A DNA stretch of 8,588 bases from DASWIV01 sp036397475 (lineage in GTDB: Bacteria > JAJVIF01 > JAPKYR01): NCBI GenBank assembly GCA_036397475.1, contig DASWIV010000133.1, positions 1-8,588 of the forward strand, written 5' to 3'. A program made the position numbers and the translations under genes. Under the pieces are notes generated by a model. That model had not been told where the DNA came from, made no database searches, and saw only the letters and a program-made list of their open reading frames with translations. Positions 1 to 7,208 of this stretch are shown here, piece after piece (the stretch's first letter is position 1; each line of letters begins with the position of its first letter).

Positions 1-36
1 CGCTAGCAGAATTATAAGTATCGCACTTCCTCTCAT
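1..36 (-). CDS. Partial divergent gene, start of a probable secreted or membrane protein
   Basis: Read on the minus strand from the ATG at 36-34, the window keeps 12 codons: MRGSAILIILLA. A basic residue followed by a strongly hydrophobic run is the usual beginning of a signal peptide or N-terminal membrane anchor. A GGAGG Shine-Dalgarno core lies at 48-44 with 7 bases to the ATG, and a TTGACA promoter lies just upstream, so the start is well supported although little of the protein is visible. The gene is transcribed away from addB. Its function cannot be named from 12 residues. Confidence 0.72.
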   Translation of the reverse strand, partial: MRGSAILIILLA

Positions 37-43
37 AACTTTT

Positions 44-48
44 CCTCC
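44..48 (-). promoter_or_regulatory. Shine-Dalgarno site of the divergent gene
   Basis: The plus-strand CCTCC reads GGAGG on the minus strand, in the context TTGGAGGAAAAGTT before the ATG at 36. The 7-base spacing is near optimal. It fixes the start of the divergent partial gene and shows that this genome uses Shine-Dalgarno initiation, in contrast to the first gene of the plus-strand operon. Confidence 0.75.
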
Positions 49-55
49 AATAAAT

Positions 56-83
56 AGTTTACCCCCCCAATTCATTCTGTCAA
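56..83 (-). promoter_or_regulatory. Sigma70-type promoter of the divergent gene
   Basis: On the minus strand a perfect -35 TTGACA lies at 83-78. After a 16-base spacer comes TAAACT at 61-56, which matches four of six bases of the -10 consensus. The predicted transcription start is near position 49, which would leave a very short leader that still includes the GGAGG at 48-44. A/T tracts at 97-112 and 119-130, upstream of the -35, could act as an UP element. The spacer contains a run of seven G (plus-strand C at 62-68). The -35 is convincing, the -10 less so. Confidence 0.55.
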
Positions 84-99
84 GCGAATATGTGGATTT

Positions 100-127
100 T
101 TTACAGAAAAAAGATTCCCTTTATATT
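100..127 (+). promoter_or_regulatory. Candidate upstream promoter for the addB-addA operon
   Basis: TTTACA at 100-105 and TATATT at 122-127 each match five of six consensus bases with a 16-base spacer, pointing toward addB. A transcript starting near 134 would carry a leader of about 125 bases containing the 8-base repeat at 163-186. The surrounding DNA is A/T rich, so a chance match is possible. It competes with, or supplements, the TATAAT box at 243-248. Confidence 0.35.
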
Positions 128-162
128 TTACCATTTATCGCCGGCACTGAGCGGACATATCC

Positions 163-186
163 CTTCGCGCCTCTGCGTCTTTGCGT
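163..186. repeat. Three degenerate 8-base tandem units of the 'CGCAAAGACGCAGAGG' type
   Basis: On the plus strand the units are CTTCGCGC, CTCTGCGT and CTTTGCGT, directly adjacent, each matching a CTYYGCGY pattern. On the minus strand they read ACGCAAAG, ACGCAGAG, GCGCGAAG and, in one frame, spell SRKDAEARR. This resembles a family of short intergenic repeats that recurs in many unrelated bacterial genomes and gives spurious 'SRKDAKTQRR'-like peptides. The repeat structure is visible directly; the link to that wider family is from memory. Confidence 0.6.
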
Positions 187-242
187 GAGATATATTGTCC
201 ATCCTCTGACGCTTATGGTTCTGATTTTCCCCTCAACTCCCG

Positions 243-248
243 TATAAT
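243..248 (+). promoter_or_regulatory. TATAAT -10 box of a probable leaderless addB transcript
   Basis: This is a perfect TATAAT, ten bases before the GTG start of addB. The usual distance from -10 box to transcription start would put the mRNA 5' end at about 255-259, leaving 0-4 untranslated bases. No good -35 is present; TTCTGA at 219-224 matches only three of six bases. The same box with the same following bases (TATAAT, three bases, C, one base, GCTGA) occurs before the glycosyltransferase gene at 7192. Confidence 0.6.
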
Positions 249-258
249 GTTCCGCTGA

Positions 259-3200
259 GTGAAAACTAATGGCGACAGGGATAAGTCCGGACGCTCGTCG
301 CGCCACGGACTCACAATTCTCGCCGGACCTCCCGGGTCGGGGAAAACGCGCCACGTGCTTGAAATATTCAACCGTGCCCGGCGTGTTCACAGGGAACGCG
401 ATGTCCTCCTCATTGTCCCGGACTTCACATCCAAAGAACATATCCGCGACCTCCTCGCGCGAAACACACCTGACGGTGTCCCGGTGTCATTTTCGGATGA
501 GGGCATTCATACATTTTCGTCGCTCGTACGAAAACTAGCCGGTACGCAAACCGCTGGAATACAGAATCTACAGATTCTGCTTGAAAAATGGGTGCTGGAT
601 GGAAAACTGGATTCCGGACGCTATCCGGTACTTGGAACAGATGGCGGACGGAGGTCGCTCGCGAATGCGGTAATCAAAATAAGGAACTGGGGAACATCGG
701 TCGAGTCAATTGGAACCAACGCGGCGATCTTCGAATCGGAATCCCCGCTGCTACTGCACACCCTGAATCTATGGGAAACCTGGCAAAATGAAGAAATTAA
801 TCGAAAAGATATGCAGTCGGTATATCTTGCCGCGATCGCGAATCTGAAATCATCTGCGGCCTGGAAAGTAGTGGTGATGGATGGGTTCACCGATGTCGAG
901 CCTCTGCAATGGGAACTTTTCAAATCGATAATTGAAAACCTGAAATCCAAACCAAAGCACGAGGCGCTGGTAACTCTTGATCCAGAAGTGGACCCGTCGG
1001 ATAAACTCAAGGATAAATTAATAAACGAGCTGCAGTTTAACTACTCCACCAGGTCGGACACATCGAGGTGGGACGATACATCGGTCTTCAGGGAGCTGGC
1101 GGGAATCAAAAGCTGGGCACCGGAAGCATTGATCGATGATGAAAAGATAAATTTCAACGCGGAGAATATCCATAACGAGATCAGATTCGTGGAAGCGTCG
1201 AATTACAGGATCGAGGCGGCGTCGGTTGCAAGGGAGGTCATCCGGTGTACCGGCAATGGATACAATTATTCCGACATCCTCATCATCTGTCCGGCAATTC
1301 ACGAATTCGGCGATTACCTGAAAACCGAATTTTCCCGGTATCGTATCCCGTTAAGAATTTACAGCGGCTACAGCCTTGGCAACACATCCCCGGGACAATC
1401 GGTTTCCGCTCTTTTGAAATTATTGGAATCAGATCCCGACGATGAACTCCTGGTATCATTTTTATCTCACTCGGGAGCGGGGATTGCCGCCGATGAACTC
1501 GACGCCGCTGTCAGGGAAATATCGCAGGTAAGCAGATTCAACAACTATACAAAATGGGTCGAATGGTCGGGATCAGAAGGATTTTCCGGGCTGCACCGGA
1601 TCGCGGAGACGATCTCGGAACTCTACAACCCCGGGATAATCGATCCGGAAGGATACACCGAAAAAATCATCGCGTTGATCGATTCCGGGCTGAGAAAAAA
1701 ATGGGCTTCAATTCAGAACCATGACATTTCTTCAGATGCCTGGGCGTGGAAAGAAATTGTGAGTGTACTCAGGACATCCGCGCGTAACGTCTCGAACCTG
1801 GGCGGCGAGATCGACTCACGGATTTTGTCCGGGTTCATGAGGGATGAAGTGGAAAATGCTACCGCCAATCCAATCGACAGGCGGCGGGATTGCGTTAACG
1901 CAGTGTCACTTCTCGAAGCAAGGACGTGGAGCGCTCCTGCCGCGATTGTCTGCGGGCTGGACCGCGAATGGTATCCGGCAAATCGTGGATCCGATCCGTT
2001 TATCCCGGAAGGAATAAGGAACTCGCTCGATCCCCCGATGCCGGGTCCCGACGAATTATACTCCCGCGATCTTTCCCTTTTCAGGCTTGCTGTAACCCGC
2101 GCCTCAAAGCACCTGGTCCTGACACGGTCGCTCGAGAATTCCGAAGGGACACCACTCTACGAATCTATCCCGCTGAAAATCCTGAGGAACAGGCTGGGGC
2201 ATGTCGCGCAAGAATTGACCGAACACATACACCTCGATCCTCCCGATAATATTGAAAAATTTATGCTCCCGGATGATTTTGTCGGTCATAAATACAGAAA
2301 GAATATCGATATCGGCTCACTCGATCCCATTATCGGGAAAGACGGCATTTACAGGCTGTACAGTGACAGGAGCTCGGTCGATGATAGAGTTTTCATACAG
2401 GCCCTTCAATCCTTATATGAATCAGCGACAGGAACCCATGCGAAACCCATATCCCCGTCCTATCTGAATCACCTCGCGATCTGCAATTACAGGTTTTTCG
2501 CTGCCCGTTCGCTTGGACTGAATGACGACTACAGAAATCCACTCGATGCTGGGCTGGATTATCGGACATGGGGAAATATCGCCCACTCCGCTTTGTCGGA
2601 ATGGTTCCTCGACGGGAAAAAAGAGGATATCAGTGTCTACGCTGAAAAATCATATGAAAGAGAACTTCTAAACGATTCGAAAAATTCAGTCACCCGGAAT
2701 ATTCTAGAGTCGATTATCCAGTCGCTGAAACGATTCATCCGATTCGAGGAGGAAAATTATTCGCGCCTTGGATTCCACCAGGAATTTTCGGAACTGCGGT
2801 TCGGAAACTGCGAATCGGATTCATTCCCTCCGGTTGAATTTGAGATAAACACGGAACGTAAACTTGTACTTGGCGGACGAATCGACCGCGTGGATTTCAG
2901 GGGAGATGACGAAGCGTCGGTAATCGATTACAAGCGTAGTGACAACAGTGTTCCATCTGCGAGCAATGTAGGGAAAGGCCGGGATTTCCAGCTAGCCAGT
3001 TATATCGCGATGGTTGAATCTTCCCTGAAGAAAAAAGTCACCTCGGCGGTTTACCTTTCACTCACAGACCCGAAAGTCAATTCGCTCGGGAAGTTCATGG
3101 ACAGTAAATGGTTCGCTTCACTCAAAGGCGAAAAATTCATTTCCAACAGGGACACCCTGGAGCCATCAGAAGCAGTAAACATCTTCAGGGATAAAATGGC

Positions 3201-3345
3201 TGAATTGCTCGAAATGATTTCACGTGGTGATATCACTCCCGAACCGCGCGATGAAAAAAAATGTGGAACTAACTGCCCTTATTACAGCCTGTGCCGCGTA
3301 TCGGAGCTTGCTATCGATCCCGGCGACGGGGGTGAATTCGAGTGA
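259..3345 (+). CDS. addB: AddB-like ATP-dependent helicase/nuclease subunit B
   Basis: Probable AddB subunit of an AddAB double-strand-break resection enzyme (1028 residues; the B. subtilis protein is slightly longer). Walker A GPPGSGKT is at 23-30, and a degenerate Walker B 'VVVMDGF' has D208. A helicase-derived core follows, with GLDREWYP at 566-573 and a motif VI-like AVTRA at 611-615. The C-terminal PD-(D/E)XK nuclease shows H776, D876 in GRIDRVD, D890-Y-K892 and Q911/Y915, so it should be active. C742, C1002, C1006 and C1012 match the iron-sulfur cysteines of AddB, but with CX3CX5C instead of the usual CX2CX5C. The GTG start is forced: TGA at 256-258 abuts it in frame and no other start precedes Walker A. 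No Shine-Dalgarno is present. It overlaps addA by four bases. A generic RecB-family nuclease is the alternative name. Confidence 0.9.
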   Translation: MKTNGDRDKSGRSSRHGLTILAGPPGSGKTRHVLEIFNRARRVHRERDVLLIVPDFTSKEHIRDLLARNTPDGVPVSFSDEGIHTFSSLVRKLAGTQTAGIQNLQILLEKWVLDGKLDSGRYPVLGTDGGRRSLANAVIKIRNWGTSVESIGTNAAIFESESPLLLHTLNLWETWQNEEINRKDMQSVYLAAIANLKSSAAWKVVVMDGFTDVEPLQWELFKSIIENLKSKPKHEALVTLDPEVDPSDKLKDKLINELQFNYSTRSDTSRWDDTSVFRELAGIKSWAPEALIDDEKINFNAENIHNEIRFVEASNYRIEAASVAREVIRCTGNGYNYSDILIICPAIHEFGDYLKTEFSRYRIPLRIYSGYSLGNTSPGQSVSALLKLLESDPDDELLVSFLSHSGAGIAADELDAAVREISQVSRFNNYTKWVEWSGSEGFSGLHRIAETISELYNPGIIDPEGYTEKIIALIDSGLRKKWASIQNHDISSDAWAWKEIVSVLRTSARNVSNLGGEIDSRILSGFMRDEVENATANPIDRRRDCVNAVSLLEARTWSAPAAIVCGLDREWYPANRGSDPFIPEGIRNSLDPPMPGPDELYSRDLSLFRLAVTRASKHLVLTRSLENSEGTPLYESIPLKILRNRLGHVAQELTEHIHLDPPDNIEKFMLPDDFVGHKYRKNIDIGSLDPIIGKDGIYRLYSDRSSVDDRVFIQALQSLYESATGTHAKPISPSYLNHLAICNYRFFAARSLGLNDDYRNPLDAGLDYRTWGNIAHSALSEWFLDGKKEDISVYAEKSYERELLNDSKNSVTRNILESIIQSLKRFIRFEEENYSRLGFHQEFSELRFGNCESDSFPPVEFEINTERKLVLGGRIDRVDFRGDDEASVIDYKRSDNSVPSASNVGKGRDFQLASYIAMVESSLKKKVTSAVYLSLTDPKVNSLGKFMDSKWFASLKGEKFISNRDTLEPSEAVNIFRDKMAELLEMISRGDITPEPRDEKKCGTNCPYYSLCRVSELAIDPGDGGEFE
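3328..3335 (+). promoter_or_regulatory. Shine-Dalgarno-like site of addA inside addB
   Basis: GGGGGTGA ends six bases before the GTG start of addA and pairs with the anti-Shine-Dalgarno consensus AGGAGGTGA except at one base. It lies within the last codons of addB. Together with the GTGA overlap this supports translational coupling, and it contrasts with the missing site in front of addB. Confidence 0.6.
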
Positions 3346-6300
3346 CTGGATTCACGCCGACAGAATCACAGATATCTGCGATCCAGGTTCCCATAGGTTT
3401 CCCGATTGTCGTCTCCGCTGCCGCCGGTACCGGGAAAACAAGCGTCCTTTCCCTGACCGTCGCGGGAAAAATTGTCGCGGAGAAAAAAACTCCTGTCACC
3501 GACATACTTGTCCTTACCTTCACCCGGAAAGCGGCGGCGGAGATGTCGGAGCGGATAGAAAGCACTCTCCTCGATATTGCGAAAGGCACAGAAAATCCTG
3601 CCGATCGAAAATGGCTCCTTAAAAATGCAGCGGACGTCCAGCACGCGGCGATCGAAACAATCGACGCTTTCGCCCAGCGTATCCTGAGAGAATATTCGCC
3701 TTCGTCCGGATTAGACCCATCCTTTGAATTACTCGACGATGCCGGAATTTATTCCCTCGGACGAAGGGTCGCAAAAAACTGTTTTCTGAAATGGGAAACC
3801 GATCCCCCGCATCCGCTGTGGGGAAAATTTGTTTCTGAAACCAACCTGGTCGAGTGGGAGGATAAATTTATCGAACTTGTGAACAGCATCTCGTCCCGTG
3901 GAAATCTGACTTCCGGACTTGTCCTGCTCGGAAAAGATCACGCGGATGTGGGTGACCTGGAGCATGCTGAAAAGATTTTATCCGATAAACTTCGCGTCGA
4001 CCTCGAAAAATCATGCGTGGATATTCTGAGCATCCTGGATGAGATCGAACCCGGGCTCGAGAATATATTCAATACTGAAGTAAAAGGCAAAACTCCACAG
4101 TACATCGCCCTGTCCAGGGAAATTCATTCCGATTTTCCCGATCTCAGAAACTGGCTTAAAAACAAAAAACGAAAAATTGACGATCCGGTTGTCCGGAAGG
4201 CGGCATCGTGGACCCTCTGGACAAACTCAGGTCCGGATGAAAGAAAGTTTACCCATGGCCAGGTTGCTGCCCTGAAGGAACTGATGAAATGCGTACCTGG
4301 AATTATTGACTCGCCGGTCGGTATCCTGATAGATGTTAAAAGGATCAGCATTTACACCGCGCTTGCTTCCGCCCTCATCGAATTTGACCGGGCATTTTTC
4401 GATGCCCGAATCAGGGACGACCGGCTTACGTTCGCAGACTGCCAGTATCTCGCCAGGAAACTCCTCTCCGACAATCCTCCAATTCTCGACAAGGTCCGTG
4501 AAAAATATAAGTACGTAGTCATCGACGAATATCAGGACATCAATCCGGTCCAGCAGGACTTCATCCTGACCGTTTGCAGGACTCCAGGATCGGGAAAAGA
4601 ATTTCCCGGCAACCTGTACATTGTCGGCGACGAAAGACAGAGCATCTATGGATTCCGCAATGCGGATTACACGCTCTTGAGAGACTTCAGGGAGCTCGCT
4701 GAAAAAATTGACCGGCCCGGAGGCGGATCGAGAATTCTTTACGATAGTTTCCGCTCACGCCCTGAAATTGTCGATCTGGTCAATCATACATTCATGACAG
4801 CCTGGTCGGATGGCGATCTCCATGCCGACCTTGTCGCTGCGTTCGATAGGTATGGAAGCACTGACGATCTCGCGGGCGAGGGAAACATCGAATTCCACGT
4901 TGTCGGATGCGAACAACTAATCGACGGACGCGCCCGGGAAGCATCCATCATCGCTGAACGAATCGCCGATCTTGTCCGTACTGAAAAAAAACCGATATGG
5001 AAAAAATCTCCTGCCGGTATTGTTCTGGGAAATCTCAAATTCTCCGACTGCGCGGTGCTGTTGAGATCCAGCACAAATTTCCATCTATTCGATGAAAAAT
5101 TTGCGAAACGCGGTATTCCCTGTAATGTCGAAGGAGGGGGCGGATTCTGGGGCCTCCCGGAACTTGCCGACATCAAGGCGCTTGTTAACATGCTGTCGTC
5201 CCGACGTATCGATCTCGACACCGCGGTTTTCTTAAGGAGCCCATGGGTCGGAATTTCAGATGACGGCCTCCTCGAGATCGCAAACTCCAGAGACAAAAAT
5301 GAGACCTGGCTTGATGCCGCAAATAAAACAGAATTCAGTAACGATGCTGACAGGGACCGTTACTCACATTTTTACAACTGGTATGAAAATGTTTCCGCTC
5401 AGTCGGGCGACTACCCTGCGGCGGATTTGATAAGGCGGGCATTCATCGATTCCGGATACTCCGAGCGATGCCTGGCTGAACATGACGGCGATAATGTCCA
5501 TGCCCGGATCGAGAATTTTATAGCCATGCTCTGGAATTCGGAGAAACCGTACGACATCAATCACACCGCGGCTCACATGAATATTCTCTTCGACAGGAAA
5601 ATCTCACATCGGTCTCCCGTATCCTCCACGGGGGAAGATCTCGGTGCGGTCACTATCGGAACAATTCATCAGGCAAAAGGACGCGAGTGGCATCTCGTCG
5701 CGCTTCCGGACCTGCAGGCGAGCCCGCCACGTAATTCACGAAAAGAACAGATCGTATGGACCGATGAATACGGCATCAACTCGCGATGGTGGAATCACCT
5801 GACCGGCGAAAAAATGAAATCATCGAGGTTTTACAGGGCGCTTAAAGAAATAGACAGGTTCAACGATTCGGAAGAAATTCGGAAATTTTACGTCGCCATG
5901 ACCCGTGCGAGGGAACACCTTATCCTGTCTTCCGCATTAAAAATAAAAGCGACACAAAAAGAACCTGTACCACGCTATGACATCAGGCAGAGCTCAGGCG
6001 AAGACAGCTTCACCAACTGGCTATGGCTGTTGTTGGATGCATTTGACGGCCAGGAGATCGACCTGGTTGGAGGTCCTGAGGATACCGGATCAGAAACAAG
6101 CCTGAATTTCAGGGTCCACGAAGCGGACCCGCATAGAAAAAAAGGCGACATCAAATCCGTCCCCGATAAGATCCTCACCATAACCCGTTTCACACACGGC
6201 GCAGATTCTCGCGATATTGCGTCCTCGGGAGGACTCAAGGACATTGATCTCGATGAATTCCGGGCGGAAATGGCGCGAATAATCGTTCCGCCGGAAAAAA

Positions 6301-7172
6301 ATTCGAACCAGTACATTTATAGCGTGACGGATATCGTTAATTTCAAATCGTGCCCGCTGATGTACCAATACAGGAGCATTCTTAATGTTCCGCCACAAAT
6401 GTCATCTGCCATATTTACCGATACGGAATCCACAGATACCGAGTCACAACCAGCCGAAACGCTTGATCTCCCCGCGTCCGATTGGGGAAACATTTTCCAC
6501 AGGATCCTCGAAAGATGCGGACTTGATAAGAATCCAGACAAACTGACTGAAATAATCATGGAAGAGCTCTACGTACGAAACATTGATCCTGCATCCCCTG
6601 TTCCCGAAAAACTGAGAGGTGGAAAATTTGTGGGCACCTCTTTCATCGATTATATCCGGACAACAATTGAGGCTGTTCTTAATCTCGATATATTCAAGGG
6701 AATCGGGGAAATGCTCGATCCGGGGATTTTCAGGGAGTTGAGCCTTACTGGGAAAATTGGAACCACAAATGCGGTTATACGTGGCTCGATCGACCTGCTT
6801 ACAGATTCTTCGGAAAAAATAATCATTGCCGATTACAAGTCGGGTAAATACGATCCGGCTGATCCCGATACCAAGGCCCTGATTTATAAATTACAGCTCG
6901 CCCTGTACAAATACCTCGCGATGTCGCGTTTCCAGGTTGATGCGGACAAGGTCGAAACCCACATAATTTTTATAAATCCCCCATGCGATATTCCCGTCCC
7001 GGTTTCCGACGGCGACATGAATGAAGCTGTAGAAATTATCAATTCGCTTGAAGAAAGCACCCACCGAAATTCATTCGATCCATTACCCTCTGAAAAAACA
7101 TGCTCATACTGCGATTATTCAGACATATGTCCCCACTCCTTCTTCAAACCTCAAAATTCATCTTCTGCATAA
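3342..7172 (+). CDS. addA: AddA-like ATP-dependent helicase/nuclease subunit A
   Basis: UvrD/Rep superfamily 1A helicase fused to a RecB-type nuclease, 1276 residues, close to usual AddA length. All motor motifs are visible: Q10; Walker A AAAGTGKT (26-33); motif Ia TFTRKAAAEM (59-68); IETIDAF (104-110); Walker B IDEYQD (394-399); motif III GDERQSIYGFR (429-439); motif IV YDSFRSR (467-473); motif V TIHQAKGREW (774-783); motif VI YVAMTRARE (850-858). The nuclease has H1053, D1151, D1164-Y-K1166 and Q1185/Y1189, all expected for activity. Four cysteines (C1004, C1254, C1257, C1263) form an AddB-like iron-sulfur signature. The GTG start overlaps the addB stop as GTGA, so the pair is coupled. It probably acts in the cytoplasm with AddB, unwinding and degrading DNA ends before RecA loading. 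An AdnAB-like enzyme is an alternative family assignment. Confidence 0.92.
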   Translation: MTGFTPTESQISAIQVPIGFPIVVSAAAGTGKTSVLSLTVAGKIVAEKKTPVTDILVLTFTRKAAAEMSERIESTLLDIAKGTENPADRKWLLKNAADVQHAAIETIDAFAQRILREYSPSSGLDPSFELLDDAGIYSLGRRVAKNCFLKWETDPPHPLWGKFVSETNLVEWEDKFIELVNSISSRGNLTSGLVLLGKDHADVGDLEHAEKILSDKLRVDLEKSCVDILSILDEIEPGLENIFNTEVKGKTPQYIALSREIHSDFPDLRNWLKNKKRKIDDPVVRKAASWTLWTNSGPDERKFTHGQVAALKELMKCVPGIIDSPVGILIDVKRISIYTALASALIEFDRAFFDARIRDDRLTFADCQYLARKLLSDNPPILDKVREKYKYVVIDEYQDINPVQQDFILTVCRTPGSGKEFPGNLYIVGDERQSIYGFRNADYTLLRDFRELAEKIDRPGGGSRILYDSFRSRPEIVDLVNHTFMTAWSDGDLHADLVAAFDRYGSTDDLAGEGNIEFHVVGCEQLIDGRAREASIIAERIADLVRTEKKPIWKKSPAGIVLGNLKFSDCAVLLRSSTNFHLFDEKFAKRGIPCNVEGGGGFWGLPELADIKALVNMLSSRRIDLDTAVFLRSPWVGISDDGLLEIANSRDKNETWLDAANKTEFSNDADRDRYSHFYNWYENVSAQSGDYPAADLIRRAFIDSGYSERCLAEHDGDNVHARIENFIAMLWNSEKPYDINHTAAHMNILFDRKISHRSPVSSTGEDLGAVTIGTIHQAKGREWHLVALPDLQASPPRNSRKEQIVWTDEYGINSRWWNHLTGEKMKSSRFYRALKEIDRFNDSEEIRKFYVAMTRAREHLILSSALKIKATQKEPVPRYDIRQSSGEDSFTNWLWLLLDAFDGQEIDLVGGPEDTGSETSLNFRVHEADPHRKKGDIKSVPDKILTITRFTHGADSRDIASSGGLKDIDLDEFRAEMARIIVPPEKNSNQYIYSVTDIVNFKSCPLMYQYRSILNVPPQMSSAIFTDTESTDTESQPAETLDLPASDWGNIFHRILERCGLDKNPDKLTEIIMEELYVRNIDPASPVPEKLRGGKFVGTSFIDYIRTTIEAVLNLDIFKGIGEMLDPGIFRELSLTGKIGTTNAVIRGSIDLLTDSSEKIIIADYKSGKYDPADPDTKALIYKLQLALYKYLAMSRFQVDADKVETHIIFINPPCDIPVPVSDGDMNEAVEIINSLEESTHRNSFDPLPSEKTCSYCDYSDICPHSFFKPQNSSSA

Positions 7173-7191
7173 ATTCCACATCCGTACCTGC

Positions 7192-7197
7192 TATAAT
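7192..7197 (+). promoter_or_regulatory. TATAAT -10 box of a probable leaderless glycosyltransferase transcript
   Basis: A perfect TATAAT lies 11 bases before the GTG at 7209, in the 36-base gap after addA. The in-frame stop TAA at 7194-7196 lies inside the box, so the coding region cannot extend further upstream. No Shine-Dalgarno sequence and no convincing -35 are present. The bases after the box align without gaps to those before addB. A purine at 7206 or 7207 would be a suitable start, giving a leader of two or three bases. Confidence 0.55.
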
Positions 7198-7208
7198 CAC
7201 CGGCTGAC

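Larger units (their letters stand above)
37..258. other. Divergent intergenic region
   Basis: This is the only sizeable non-coding stretch in the window. It holds promoter candidates for both directions in its first 95 bases, then the octamer repeat at 163-186, then a TATAAT box at 243-248 just before addB. A weak palindrome of six A-T pairs around ACAG (97-112) is too A/T-only to call a terminator. A minus-strand reading frame extends through 121-258 from inside addB, but it is a shadow and shows no protein-like features. I see no RNA gene or riboswitch. Confidence 0.6.

Noticed and set aside
62..68. Run of seven C as a sequencing artefact
   Set aside because: It could be miscounted by one base, but it is non-coding, so no frame evidence bears on it. 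It is kept as a promoter-spacer observation with that caution.
97..112. Inverted repeat TTTTTT-ACAG-AAAAAA as a terminator
   Set aside because: The stem is only six A-T pairs with no GC content, and it lies between divergent promoters where no transcript needs to end. It is better explained as A/T-rich promoter DNA.
121..441. Minus-strand reading frame of 106 codons between and over the addB start
   Set aside because: Two thirds of it lies antisense to addB, its end runs through the octamer repeat, and it shows no start signal or protein-family features. The TQRRRGAKG-like tail is the typical spurious translation of that repeat.
4784..5296. Minus-strand reading frame of 170 codons inside addA
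   Set aside because: Fully antisense to helicase coding sequence with clear motifs, rich in Ser, Arg and Pro, with no ribosome-binding site. It is a shadow of codon bias.
259..7172. A novel defence system built on a helicase-nuclease pair
   Set aside because: Gene order, four-base overlap, subunit lengths and motif sets fit AddB-AddA recombination enzymes. No neighbouring defence gene, transposase, integrase or CRISPR repeat is present.
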